This document shows, in pieces, positions 1-8,980 of a stretch of 20,173 bases of DNA (its first letter is position 1; every line of letters starts with the position of its first letter). The notes under the pieces are model-generated. The model did no database searches and was not told where the DNA came from. It saw only the letters and a list, made by a program, of their open reading frames with translations. The stretch spans positions 1 through 20,173 of the IMG/VR virus record IMGVR_UViG_3300030329_002482. One strand, given 5' to 3'. A program made the position numbers and the translations under genes. This stretch comes from a virus.

Positions 1-3000
1 TAAGGAGCTACCACTCTCATATCTGGCAACAGAATCAGGCTCAGCAACATCGATGTCCATATTAAGTCTGTAGATTTTCCAGTCATCACCCTTAGCCAGA
101 CCCTTACTGACAATGAATGAATCATCACCTCCTAAACTGTCAATGAATGTTTCTATTTCGTTTTGCTTGGCATCGGAAAGGTATGGTGCAAAGATACGTT
201 CAACTTCTGAAGTAACTATTTGCCATACATCGGGGGTCTTTGGTTCCTTATAGGGGACTTTCTTGGTTGCCTTAACAGCACCTCTGGTAAGCTTTGATAC
301 TAGGTCTGGTGCATTGGTAGGTTCAGTTTCCTTTTTTGTTTCTTGTTTTGCTTCCTTTACTTCGGACTTTTTTTTTAATGTTTTCTTTGGCTTCCTTGTG
401 GCCTTTAGTTTCTCAGAAGCTTCCTTCTCTTTGGCAGAGTACTTATCAACCTTAGTACTAACAGTGCTACCACCCTTCTTGGCTAGTGCAAAATTAACTT
501 TCTCTCTTTGCTTTTGTGTCAACAGTGGGAAGTATCTATCCTTTAAAGACTGGCTGTTATCTGGTGTTACTTCTCCTTCCAACCAAGTTACTAATGCATT
601 GCGTATAAGTTCCTTTAAATTATTTGGAGCTTTCTTAACACCACCCAGATCCTTCTTTATTTGTTCAGAGAAAAATTCTGTAGTTTTACCTGTCGCATCC
701 CAATGAGATACATCTGTATACTTACGATCATCTTCTATTTTTGAATACCAATCTTCCCTAAATTTTTCAGGTAATGAATTCTTTACATCATCTGCATCTA
801 ATACTCTTCCAGTTTTCTTAGCTTCATTTACTTGTTGCATTAGTAGTTCTAATGCTTGACCAATAGCACCAGTACCTTGTTCTATGGTATCCCCTAATGT
901 TGAAATCGGGCCTTTTGGGGGTGTGACGGGGGCTTTTGTTTCTTTCTGAGGAGCAACCTTTGCCCTAATCTTTTCTATAACATCGATTGGCTTGTCAGTT
1001 TTTTCAACCTTAACACCAACACCTTTAGCTATTCTTCTTATATTATTAGTAACAACTGATGGTGCTCCACCTTCATCAACTGATTTAACTAATGCTCTAG
1101 CTTCTTCAACTACATCTATCCTGTCCTTTATCTTTTCTTTCCCCTTCTTACCCCTTCTAGCGGCAAGCTTATCCTTCATCTCCTGTTGCTTGTTACGCTT
1201 CTTGGGAGCCTTGGCTGACAATCCCTCATCTGTTACCTGCTCAGGAGATTTAAGGGTAGCTGACTTCTTCCTATTGTCAACCATACCCTCTGTCAAGGCA
1301 TCTGTATGTACCTGCTCCTCAACATCTGCCTGAGTTACTGGTCTGGTGCGAGGTGTTCTAGGTTTCTCAGTACCTTCAGCTACTCTCAGTGGCGTATCAG
1401 CTTCCCTACCTTCAGTAAGGAATCCGTTCCTATATTTACCACCCTTTTCTTTAACGCTATAAGTGTCAGCTAATCCTGACAGCAGGTGTTGAAGCATGCC
1501 TTCTGCTTCTTTTGTATGCTTCCCTGTCTTTTTATTAACAGCATAATCATTAATAGTTTTAGATCCCTTAATAGTTTCACCCAACCTCCATGCACTTTTG
1601 TTAGGCTTACTAAATATAATATTTCCTTCAGGATCAACTCCATCAAACCTCCACTTCTGTACTCTCTTCGGAAAACTATTAGGATCATCATTGCGAAAGC
1701 CCCTATTCTTAGAATAATGAAGGACAGTTTGTCCTATCAGTGGCTTGTATTCTTCTTCTGTAACAGTCTTAGGACTTTTTATAGCACTTCCATCACGATT
1801 ATAAAGTGTTACTCGTCTGGTAAATTTAGGGGAAGCAGCTACTTCAGCAGTAAGTTCTTCTTCTAGCTCAGCTACTTCTTCCTCAGTTGGCTTCTTCTCA
1901 GCCTTCTTATCACCCAGAACCTCAATATCAGAAGCAGCTCGTGCTCTTGAAAATGGAAGTGCATCACCGGGAACTTCTATTTCAAGCTCCAGTGCTAAGT
2001 CTTCTGCTATCCTATCCCTTAAGTCTGCTGGGATTTGATATTCATTTTTCTTTTTACCTTTCTTTGTTGTATATTCAGTTGGTTTGATGCCTTCTTCCTC
2101 AGCCCTTTCCTTAATCTTGTTATATAACTTACCTCTTTGATAGTTCCAATCCCAACCTCCTTCTTGGAATCCCTCCCTAAGTGCCCATGATTTAACAAGT
2201 TCAACTATCTCAGTAGCAGATTCACCTACAGTTAGAGTTTCTGGTATAGGAGTTTCTTCATAAATTGTTTCTACCGCTTCTTTTTTAACAGTTGGTTTTT
2301 TCTTTGGTTCGGTTCCCTTCTCCGCAACCACACTGGCTTCCTTTCCTGTACCAACTTGTTCAACTGCTTCCCCTGCTTCTTCTTTTTTTGGTGGTAAAAC
2401 TGGTGGTAAATCCCCAGCCTTGGTACTTACTGGTGTAGCATCAGGTGCAGGCGCAACTACAGGTTCACCTACTTCTTGAACAGGTTCACCTACTTCTTGA
2501 ACAGGTTCACCTGCTTCCTCAGCAGGAGCCTTCTCAGTCCTGACTGCATCAGCTTTAGGTATAGTGCCTGCCTTCTCCATGTTAGCAATAACAGCATTAA
2601 CACCTTTGTTGTCAAGCTGAGTATTGCCTTGGGCTATTTGAAGATAGACTTTATCACGTGGGCTTCTTTGTTCTTCTGGTGTCTGAAGTATAGTATCTAC
2701 AGTCTGCCTTAGAACTGCATCTTCATTAAGCTCAACTGCTGGATCGGCTGCTTCCTGTATTGGGGTAGCATCTGGAATGAAATGAGTTCCGGGTTTAAAT
2801 GAATCTAATCTACGCTTTCTTTCTGCTGTACGTTTTGGTTCTGTTCGCTCAGCAAGGAGGTCAGCCCCTTTTCTCATGTCAGCTATTTCTTCATCAATGA
2901 CCCGTACAATACGATCATCCTGATCAACAGCATTCTGTCTCATTCTATCAAGTTCTATGAGGGCTGTCTCAGAATCTGGTATATCTATTTTAGATCTAAC

Positions 3001-4287
3001 CTCATTTAATATTATTCCCTTAGGAACAAAGTCCTCATCACCCGGTTTAGCGGTTCCTGATGGTCGAGCAATGGGGTTGCCACTTTTATCTAAACTAAAA
3101 GATCCCTTTTCCCATGCCTTGTATCCTCTATATCCACTAACAGCACCAAAAGGGCCACCCATAACACCACCCATCAGTGCCTCGTAGCCTACCTGCTTAG
3201 GATCAATTCCATATATAGTGCCTGCTAATAATGGGTATGGAATCTGCTCACCAACATCTCCTAATGCCAACATCTTAGCTTCCATTGCAGTATACTGGGA
3301 ACCTGCTGATTGAAGTGCCTCTTCAAGTGCCTCTATACCTGATGACTTTGCACCTGTTCTCATTATAGTTCCCCATTTACCTGATGAGGTCTTAATCATT
3401 TTAGCAAAACGACCTGCACCAGCAGGTGTTCTGTTAAGTGGATTAAATAAATTACCTAGAAATACCTTCCATGCACTATCATCAGCACGTTCAGATAAAA
3501 TCTTTACAGCCTCTAATCGTATTGCTTCTTCATCTTCAGTGGTAAGCTTCTTCTTCATTGCAGTCTCAAGCTTCTCCCTTACCATTGGATCTGTAATAAT
3601 ATCTACATAATTAAATCCAACTTCTGCCAATGCTTCTACTGTATTCCTTGCCATAAAAGCTGTCAGCCAAGCGGCAGCTCCAGTTACCCCTATGGCAGCA
3701 GCAGTCTTTGCTCCAACAACTGCACCTGCTACACCACCCGCCATGACTGCCGCCATTGTTGGGACAGATACGGATAGATCAAAGAGGAACTGAGTAACAG
3801 GATTCATATCCTTAGATTGGTATGCGTATATAAGACTGTTCTCCCACCTTGATTCATCCATTTGCTCTAGGTTGTCAAGCATACCTTCAGGATCATCGAA
3901 TGCTTTTGCTATTGCAAACTCACTTACATCAACCATCTGACCACCCAGATTTTTAACCATCTGACCCCACCTGCTAACAGTTCCACCGAAGCCTTTCTCA
4001 CGGCTGAAATCTCCGGGGTTATCTGCTTGCCCTAAACCATATGCATCAAACAAGTATTCTAAATCATCGTCAGATATGTCAGGCATGGTTGATTTGATCT
4101 CCCTTCTTAGGGAATTTCTTTTCAACTTCCATGCTCCATATGGATTGTCTGGCATATTATAAAGGCTATCTAATTCAGACCTGAACTTTTGTGCCTGAGG
4201 AGGTATTGCTAAAGGTTGAGGAACTATAGGATCAACCTGATATTTCCTCATACTTGTATCTTTAAATCCTTTATATTGTTCTGCCAT
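1..4287 (-). CDS. Giant internal virion / polyvalent-like protein (3' end beyond window)
   Basis: The frame is open from an ATG at 4287 to the left edge: 1429 codons with no stop, so the C-terminus is missing. The start has a strong GGAGG 8 nt upstream, inside the end of the preceding gene, and a 2-nt gap follows that gene's TAA. Residues about 163-212 are Ala/Gly/Val-rich and hydrophobic, and about 345-392 hold a second Gly-rich stretch; both could insert in a membrane. From about residue 430 the protein turns highly charged, with Pro/Glu/Lys linkers, a 7-residue repeat near 592-610, a Trp-containing globular patch near 670-760, a second one near 810-940, and a Lys-rich linker near 1290-1320. 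I recognise no enzyme domain. Its place after two virion-like genes and its size suggest an ejected internal virion protein or a phage large polyvalent protein. That role is inferred; the coding call is firm. Confidence 0.85.
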   Translation of the reverse strand, partial: MAEQYKGFKDTSMRKYQVDPIVPQPLAIPPQAQKFRSELDSLYNMPDNPYGAWKLKRNSLRREIKSTMPDISDDDLEYLFDAYGLGQADNPGDFSREKGFGGTVSRWGQMVKNLGGQMVDVSEFAIAKAFDDPEGMLDNLEQMDESRWENSLIYAYQSKDMNPVTQFLFDLSVSVPTMAAVMAGGVAGAVVGAKTAAAIGVTGAAAWLTAFMARNTVEALAEVGFNYVDIITDPMVREKLETAMKKKLTTEDEEAIRLEAVKILSERADDSAWKVFLGNLFNPLNRTPAGAGRFAKMIKTSSGKWGTIMRTGAKSSGIEALEEALQSAGSQYTAMEAKMLALGDVGEQIPYPLLAGTIYGIDPKQVGYEALMGGVMGGPFGAVSGYRGYKAWEKGSFSLDKSGNPIARPSGTAKPGDEDFVPKGIILNEVRSKIDIPDSETALIELDRMRQNAVDQDDRIVRVIDEEIADMRKGADLLAERTEPKRTAERKRRLDSFKPGTHFIPDATPIQEAADPAVELNEDAVLRQTVDTILQTPEEQRSPRDKVYLQIAQGNTQLDNKGVNAVIANMEKAGTIPKADAVRTEKAPAEEAGEPVQEVGEPVQEVGEPVVAPAPDATPVSTKAGDLPPVLPPKKEEAGEAVEQVGTGKEASVVAEKGTEPKKKPTVKKEAVETIYEETPIPETLTVGESATEIVELVKSWALREGFQEGGWDWNYQRGKLYNKIKERAEEEGIKPTEYTTKKGKKKNEYQIPADLRDRIAEDLALELEIEVPGDALPFSRARAASDIEVLGDKKAEKKPTEEEVAELEEELTAEVAASPKFTRRVTLYNRDGSAIKSPKTVTEEEYKPLIGQTVLHYSKNRGFRNDDPNSFPKRVQKWRFDGVDPEGNIIFSKPNKSAWRLGETIKGSKTINDYAVNKKTGKHTKEAEGMLQHLLSGLADTYSVKEKGGKYRNGFLTEGREADTPLRVAEGTEKPRTPRTRPVTQADVEEQVHTDALTEGMVDNRKKSATLKSPEQVTDEGLSAKAPKKRNKQQEMKDKLAARRGKKGKEKIKDRIDVVEEARALVKSVDEGGAPSVVTNNIRRIAKGVGVKVEKTDKPIDVIEKIRAKVAPQKETKAPVTPPKGPISTLGDTIEQGTGAIGQALELLMQQVNEAKKTGRVLDADDVKNSLPEKFREDWYSKIEDDRKYTDVSHWDATGKTTEFFSEQIKKDLGGVKKAPNNLKELIRNALVTWLEGEVTPDNSQSLKDRYFPLLTQKQREKVNFALAKKGGSTVSTKVDKYSAKEKEASEKLKATRKPKKTLKKKSEVKEAKQETKKETEPTNAPDLVSKLTRGAVKATKKVPYKEPKTPDVWQIVTSEVERIFAPYLSDAKQNEIETFIDSLGGDDSFIVSKGLAKGDDWKIYRLNMDIDVAEPDSVARYESGSSL
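367..376 (-). other. A9 run with A AAA AAG slippery heptamer
   Basis: On the coding strand nine A residues are followed by G. Codon 1307 of the giant gene is the AAG, so the heptamer A AAA AAG is in the phase required for -1 frameshifting, as at dnaX. A -1 shift would add 14 codons and then stop at TGA (323-325). No clear stimulatory hairpin was seen downstream. Slippage is only a possibility; the zero frame continues open. Confidence 0.25.
2460..2512 (-). repeat. 21-bp tandem repeat coding GEPVQEV
   Basis: Two and a half copies of a 21-bp unit (copies at 2460-2480 and 2481-2501, partial at 2502-2512) are identical at the base level. They encode the heptad-length peptide GEPVQEV in the giant protein, in frame, near residues 592-610. 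They sit in an acidic Pro/Val-rich linker between two denser regions. Identical bases rather than just identical residues suggest recent slippage expansion. Confidence 0.9.
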
Positions 4288-4289
4288 AT

Positions 4290-6551
4290 TTAGTTCCTCC
4301 TTTTTCTACTACCATATCTACCCTTGCCAGAAGGTTTTCTTGACTTACCGCTATACTTATCTTGAGTCATTACTGCAGCCCAGAATTGTTCAAATCTGTT
4401 TTGCAAAAAACTTTTTCTTGGGCTAGTCTCCGTTGCATATAAACCCTTATTAAATAGTTCAAACTCTGCTTTCAATAATATTCCTCTAGGATTACGCTCT
4501 TGATTACCTAGCTCTGTTTCAGTTCCAACAAGGTGAGAAATGTAATCACGGAAAGAAGTAAACCCAAGTTCTTTATTTCTATCAGTCATAAAAGAACCGC
4601 CATGCCTATATGCCATATCCCCTAATAGTTGTTTTAGTTCAGGATATTTTCTATATACACTAGGCTTAAGGAATTCATGATTATTAGTTAGAATTTTTAA
4701 ATTTTTATCATATGCCCACATACCTAATGCTTTCCCTTCTTCAGGAGTAAGCTTAAGGCTATCCCTGTTAGCTTGTTGGGCTGGAGTAAGAACATCTATA
4801 GGAGATTCTCCTCTTTTAACATGACCTAAAAATTCATGAAGATCAGGGGCTAAGAAATATTTTTCAAGTGCTTTCCACTTAGGACTTTCTGGTTTAAGAT
4901 TCAATTCCTTCCTTACCTGATTCATTATTTTAGTTTTGTGATTGGCATCTCCTTGTGCCATTTCCCATGCATTAACTGAAGGGCCAATTGCCGGGTCATC
5001 TAAATCATCAACTACATGAGCTAATCCATCTGCCTCTACTTTAAATCCTTCATTATATAAAAGATTATTTGCAACTTGCTCATCATATTCATCTGAATAT
5101 ATACTTTTTGGCACTGCAGACAAATCCTTTTTAATAACAGTTGAAGGAGTTACATCTACACGAAATCCGGGTTCACTTGCACCAAATTTGTCCTCAATTT
5201 TTTCAATCGCTGTATTAATAGTTGGCCCCGCCTTTTGTTTAACAACCTCAAGCTTTGCTTCTGCATTTTTAACAATAGTACTTACAGTATTTTTAATTTG
5301 ATTTTTAATATTTGGAGGTAATTCATCCCCAGTCAATACACCTGCAATAATCTTATTAACTATGGTGTCAACATCTCCAACACGAGGGTCATCTCCCGGC
5401 CCTACAAGACTTTTGTTTTTTCTTATTGCTTCATCCCAATATGCCCCCAATTTTTTCCCTGCATTTGCCATGATCTGCCAGATACTAGCTTCGGTTCCAT
5501 CTGGATTGATATTAGAAAATTCTATATCTAATACACCTCCACCATTGTTTATATTATCCTCTGCTTCTTCCCTTAATGTAGTTGGATCATTATTAATAAT
5601 CTTTTTATTTACAGGGTTTTTAATTGATGGTGGGCCTTTGTGTGGTTCAAATTTAGGTATAGTCTCTGATCCAGAATCTATTTGTTTCTTTTTCTTATGC
5701 TTCTCCTCAAGCAACTGTTCATTGAACTCATGTAGCGAAGTTTTCTTCAAACCAGCAGGTTTCTTTTCTGGTGTGTTAATAGTATAACCAAGCTGATTCT
5801 TAACATACGCAACCATATTATTAACATCATCCCTTGGTTCTGTATACACATCAGGATTATAGTACCCGGAATCTTCTGCCCATTGCATAAAATCTGTGGT
5901 AGCAGTATGCTGAGGATTTGTTGTTAGCTCTTCAATAATTTCCTCCCTTCTCTCCTCTATATCATCTCCTTTGTAATTAGCATAGTCTTCAAGTAGTCTT
6001 TGGGTAGCCTTAGGAAATAATCCTTTATATTTAACAACCAAATCATACTTAGATAACTGCTGAGTATCAGCTATATAAGCATCATAGATTTTATTCCACG
6101 TTTTCTCTATCTTATCTCGATCTCTCCATCCCCAAGCTCTACCAGCTTGCTGGATGTTACCCATCTCAACAGCTTTCATATGTAGTCCAAGCTTATGGGT
6201 AACTTCTCGCCTTTGATTTTCCTGATCTGTGATATCCTTCTGCCAGCCAGCCTTACGCATATCCCTGCCTATAGTACCACCGAAATACTCCTGAGGCTGT
6301 TGGTCTTTTTTTAATTTTAATCCTACTTTCTGTGCTCCTGCTTCTTGAGGTTGTTGCCCCTTATATCCAGAGTAAAGATCAGCACCAAAGATTTGGCCTG
6401 TCTTCTCAGCCATGTTAGCAAATGCACCACCAGCATATCCTATATACTGCCTAGTTCTTTCGGCATCCTGATTCCGTTGTGCTATCTGTTCTGATAACTG
6501 CTTATGCCGATATGGAAGTAACCTGCCACTGTCGTAAAATGCTATTGCCAT
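4290..6551 (-). CDS. Putative internal virion / ejection protein, 753 aa, with HEFLGH motif
   Basis: This 753-aa protein starts at the ATG at 6551, with AAAGGA about 7 nt upstream. The N-terminal third is helical and rich in charged and Gln residues. Residues about 260-320 form a Lys-rich linker, and 340-500 a mixed helical part. About 515-735 look like a folded domain containing HEFLGH at 572-577 (bases 4821-4838). The last 20 residues are very basic (many Lys/Arg/Gly), which could bind DNA or lipid. It has no signal peptide. It lies between the Gln-rich 491-aa gene and the giant gene, the place of the T7 gp15/gp16 type ejection proteins. I see no lytic transglycosylase signature. HEFLGH matches the HExxGH form of zinc site known from M49 dipeptidyl peptidases, but I see no convincing second zinc motif, so enzymatic activity is speculative. 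Confidence 0.8.
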   Translation of the reverse strand: MAIAFYDSGRLLPYRHKQLSEQIAQRNQDAERTRQYIGYAGGAFANMAEKTGQIFGADLYSGYKGQQPQEAGAQKVGLKLKKDQQPQEYFGGTIGRDMRKAGWQKDITDQENQRREVTHKLGLHMKAVEMGNIQQAGRAWGWRDRDKIEKTWNKIYDAYIADTQQLSKYDLVVKYKGLFPKATQRLLEDYANYKGDDIEERREEIIEELTTNPQHTATTDFMQWAEDSGYYNPDVYTEPRDDVNNMVAYVKNQLGYTINTPEKKPAGLKKTSLHEFNEQLLEEKHKKKKQIDSGSETIPKFEPHKGPPSIKNPVNKKIINNDPTTLREEAEDNINNGGGVLDIEFSNINPDGTEASIWQIMANAGKKLGAYWDEAIRKNKSLVGPGDDPRVGDVDTIVNKIIAGVLTGDELPPNIKNQIKNTVSTIVKNAEAKLEVVKQKAGPTINTAIEKIEDKFGASEPGFRVDVTPSTVIKKDLSAVPKSIYSDEYDEQVANNLLYNEGFKVEADGLAHVVDDLDDPAIGPSVNAWEMAQGDANHKTKIMNQVRKELNLKPESPKWKALEKYFLAPDLHEFLGHVKRGESPIDVLTPAQQANRDSLKLTPEEGKALGMWAYDKNLKILTNNHEFLKPSVYRKYPELKQLLGDMAYRHGGSFMTDRNKELGFTSFRDYISHLVGTETELGNQERNPRGILLKAEFELFNKGLYATETSPRKSFLQNRFEQFWAAVMTQDKYSGKSRKPSGKGRYGSRKRRN

Positions 6552-6585
6552 AACGTATTCCTTTTCTTAAAATTAAATATAGTTT

Positions 6586-8061
6586 TCAATAACTCCACCC
6601 TTTCCTTTTTAAATTTCTTTTCCAAGAAGGTTGCATTTTCCCTGTACCTAAGGGTGCGGTCATACCACCTAGTTCATTTGAACGTGGAGCAGGAAACATA
6701 TTTGCACCAGAGGTCATTTGAGGTTGACCAAAAGTACCCCCATATTGTATTGTTCTTGAAGATGGCATGTCATATATACTTTGACCACCACCACTTACAT
6801 TTGATAGAGCTGGCTTTTTTAAGCCATGAAACATACGATTTTCATATGGTATATTATTAGTTGTATTTGAAATTCGTGTTATTTCATTGCCTGAAGTCGA
6901 AACTTGGTCTTCTAAACTTGGGAAAGAAGTTGCAAATTCATTTGTATCTTGCCTCCCAAACCTGCTGTACATATCAGCTTCTGCACTAGCTGCCCTACCT
7001 GCTTGGATTCCTGAGTAAAGATTTGCCGCAGTACCTGCAATAGCAAGACCTGTCTGTATACCCCTGCCCATACGACCAGCATTGTATTCATCAACCTGTT
7101 GCTGTGCCATCTGGTCACTAAGCATAAGCTCCTGTTCCCTGCCCATACGTTGCTCTTCTATACTGGTTCTCCTGTCAGACATTGCATCACCAAACTGATC
7201 ATAAGCTTGGCTTGCCTGCAATGATCTTCCTGCTAGGTTAGCGAACCTATCTCCTGTAGCACCATACTGAGATGATAGTGCAAGGTTAGCCTGTGATCTA
7301 TTAAGCCCTGCTGTAGCAAGATTCATTTGATCTGCTATACGTGACTGGTGTGCCTGTGCCATAATCTGATCTGCCTGTTCTTCCTGACCAAGCATACCTG
7401 ACTGTTGCATTATCCTGTTAGCATCTACTTGCATTTCCTTCATCCTATTCTCCTGACCTGCAAACCAACCCTGCTGTTTAGCCTTAGCAAGGTTAGTACC
7501 TGCTGTACTCTGTGCATCCATCATAAGCTTTGCTGCTGCCACAGGATTTGTTTTTGCTAAGCCAGAAGCTACTGCCTGAGTCTGCTGTAATGCAGCTTCA
7601 TTACCCATCTTTGCGGCATCCATTACCATAGCTTGCACTGCATCAAAGCTTCCGGGTTGATACTTTTGTGACTCAAGATCTAATCTGTAAGCTTCTCTCT
7701 GCTTCTGTCTTTGCATTGATCTTTCACGTAGTCCTGCATAATGTTGTCTATCATCTGCAAGTTCGCCAGCTCTTCTCTCTCGCATGGCGGCTGATGTAAT
7801 ACCTGCTTGTGCTGCACCAGCTTGTGATTCTGATCTACCATATAATCTACGTGCTTCGTCACTATCGGTAAGGTATCTGCCATACTCATCTTGAGCACGG
7901 CCTTCATACATATCCCTCCTAGTACCATATCTATCATATGACTTATCGGATCTTTCCTTCCACTTCCTTAGCTCTTCTGGATTATGGAGTCTTCTAGGAT
8001 CAGACATCTTGGGGCCGCCAAGACTCTCAAACATTCCTCTAATTGCTCTGCCTAAGGCCAT
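6586..8061 (-). CDS. Gln/Ala-rich helical virion protein (gp14-like internal protein candidate), 491 aa
   Basis: This 491-aa protein starts at the ATG at 8061 with GAGG 7 nt upstream. The N-terminus is basic; residues about 30-330 are almost wholly helical and rich in Gln, Ala, Met and Arg, as expected of a coiled-coil or bundle protein. A short Ala/Gly/Ile-rich segment near 328-350 is the only stretch that could cross a membrane. The last 110 residues are Gly/Ser/Pro/Asn-rich and probably disordered, ending in a basic Trp-containing tail. The helical Gln/Ala character, one hydrophobic segment and its position first in a row of three growing proteins fit the small internal (ejection) protein of podoviruses. 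A tail-adaptor or other structural role is the alternative. No catalytic motif is visible. A 34-nt gap without a hairpin separates it from the 753-aa gene. Confidence 0.8.
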   Translation of the reverse strand: MALGRAIRGMFESLGGPKMSDPRRLHNPEELRKWKERSDKSYDRYGTRRDMYEGRAQDEYGRYLTDSDEARRLYGRSESQAGAAQAGITSAAMRERRAGELADDRQHYAGLRERSMQRQKQREAYRLDLESQKYQPGSFDAVQAMVMDAAKMGNEAALQQTQAVASGLAKTNPVAAAKLMMDAQSTAGTNLAKAKQQGWFAGQENRMKEMQVDANRIMQQSGMLGQEEQADQIMAQAHQSRIADQMNLATAGLNRSQANLALSSQYGATGDRFANLAGRSLQASQAYDQFGDAMSDRRTSIEEQRMGREQELMLSDQMAQQQVDEYNAGRMGRGIQTGLAIAGTAANLYSGIQAGRAASAEADMYSRFGRQDTNEFATSFPSLEDQVSTSGNEITRISNTTNNIPYENRMFHGLKKPALSNVSGGGQSIYDMPSSRTIQYGGTFGQPQMTSGANMFPAPRSNELGGMTAPLGTGKMQPSWKRNLKRKGWSY

Positions 8062-8070
8062 AGTTTTACC

Positions 8071-8979
8071 TCACTTACGTAGTCTATTTAATGTTTGTCG
8101 TGCTAATTTTTTAGCTCGCTTTGCTTCAGATCTTTTTACTGTAAGCATTCTTTTAGTAGGAGTTTCATAATTACCTGATGCTGTTGAGTTTTGTGCACCT
8201 GCTGTATGCGGTGAATTTCCTGCCTGACCAGTACCACCTAAGGCTGGATTATCATATGAACTTGCACCAGCACTCCCACTTTTTGCACTAGTAGTACCTG
8301 CTCTGTTCATTCTTGGGTGTTCAAACCAATCCTGATTCCAAGGCCCACTATCAGTCCAGTAATTGTCATAATAAACGCCATAATGTATAGTGCCTTTCTT
8401 TGCAACAAAAGAAAGTGTTCCACTACCTGATAAATAAAAATTGCCACCAGTAAGCCATAAAGTATTTCCTGAGATATTATCTATCATAGCTCCATTCGCT
8501 GGCCCTTCTATTGGATGTCCTACTACTGATCCACTATTTTGCATTCTCTGGCCTTTAGTTATTGTTCCTGTGGTTCCTGTAAATGTAACAGCATTTGAAC
8601 CAGAAGACCATGATGCCCCTGTTAATGTTCCTGATATATCGCTTGTATTGTAATTTCCCGTATTACCCCCACCCAATGACGTAATAGCAGGCCACCAATG
8701 CCATGTAGATCCATCAGTTTCTTCATGATCTTTTAATTTATCTTTATACTTATCCATTGACTCTAAAATTCCATATGATTCTGGAGAACCGGGTGTAGTA
8801 TATCCTGCCATTACAACATCATTCATATTATTCATATCACCTATAACTGTATTAACTTTAGCTGTTATAGCAAGTACATCATTAACCATAAGATTAAGCT
8901 TATTTTTTAATTCGCTAATATTATCCTCTAATGTTCTAATTTGTGCAGTCTGTAAGGTATCTATTTTTTCAGTTGCCAT
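8071..8979 (-). CDS. Appendage/fibre-like protein, paralogue of the upstream 183-aa gene, 302 aa
   Basis: Residues 1-75 form a coiled coil (IDTLQ..QIRTLED..SEL..KLNLMVNDVLA) that matches the N-terminus of the 183-aa protein encoded just upstream nearly position by position. The last 35 residues (NYETP..MLTVKR.EAKRAKKLAR) also match that protein's basic C-terminal tail. The middle, about 90-270, is unique: a Thr/Ser/Gly/Trp-rich beta module with KGQRM and TLWLTGG patterns, then a Gly/Ser/Ala-rich linker. The gene therefore looks like a duplicated copy carrying an inserted beta module, as is common in phage fibre evolution. It starts one base after the TAG of its paralogue, with AGGA about 11 nt upstream. 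A trimeric virion appendage is the best guess; receptor binding by the module is inference. Confidence 0.8.
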   Translation of the reverse strand: MATEKIDTLQTAQIRTLEDNISELKNKLNLMVNDVLAITAKVNTVIGDMNNMNDVVMAGYTTPGSPESYGILESMDKYKDKLKDHEETDGSTWHWWPAITSLGGGNTGNYNTSDISGTLTGASWSSGSNAVTFTGTTGTITKGQRMQNSGSVVGHPIEGPANGAMIDNISGNTLWLTGGNFYLSGSGTLSFVAKKGTIHYGVYYDNYWTDSGPWNQDWFEHPRMNRAGTTSAKSGSAGASSYDNPALGGTGQAGNSPHTAGAQNSTASGNYETPTKRMLTVKRSEAKRAKKLARQTLNRLRK

Positions 8980-8980
8980 A

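Noticed and set aside
263-706. Plus-strand open frame of 147 codons
   Set aside because: It lies wholly opposite the giant gene, its product is Ser/Phe/Leu-rich as expected from the complement of Lys/Glu/Ala codons, and no ribosome site or neighbour supports it.
992-1333. Plus-strand open frame of 113 codons
   Set aside because: This is also the antisense shadow of the giant gene, with low-complexity Ser/Leu content.
2556-2575. GGCACTATA-type repeats (near 2560, 3210 and 8385) as promoters
   Set aside because: All lie inside genes and arise from Gly-Thr-Ile codons (ACT ATA); the flanking bases are not shared.
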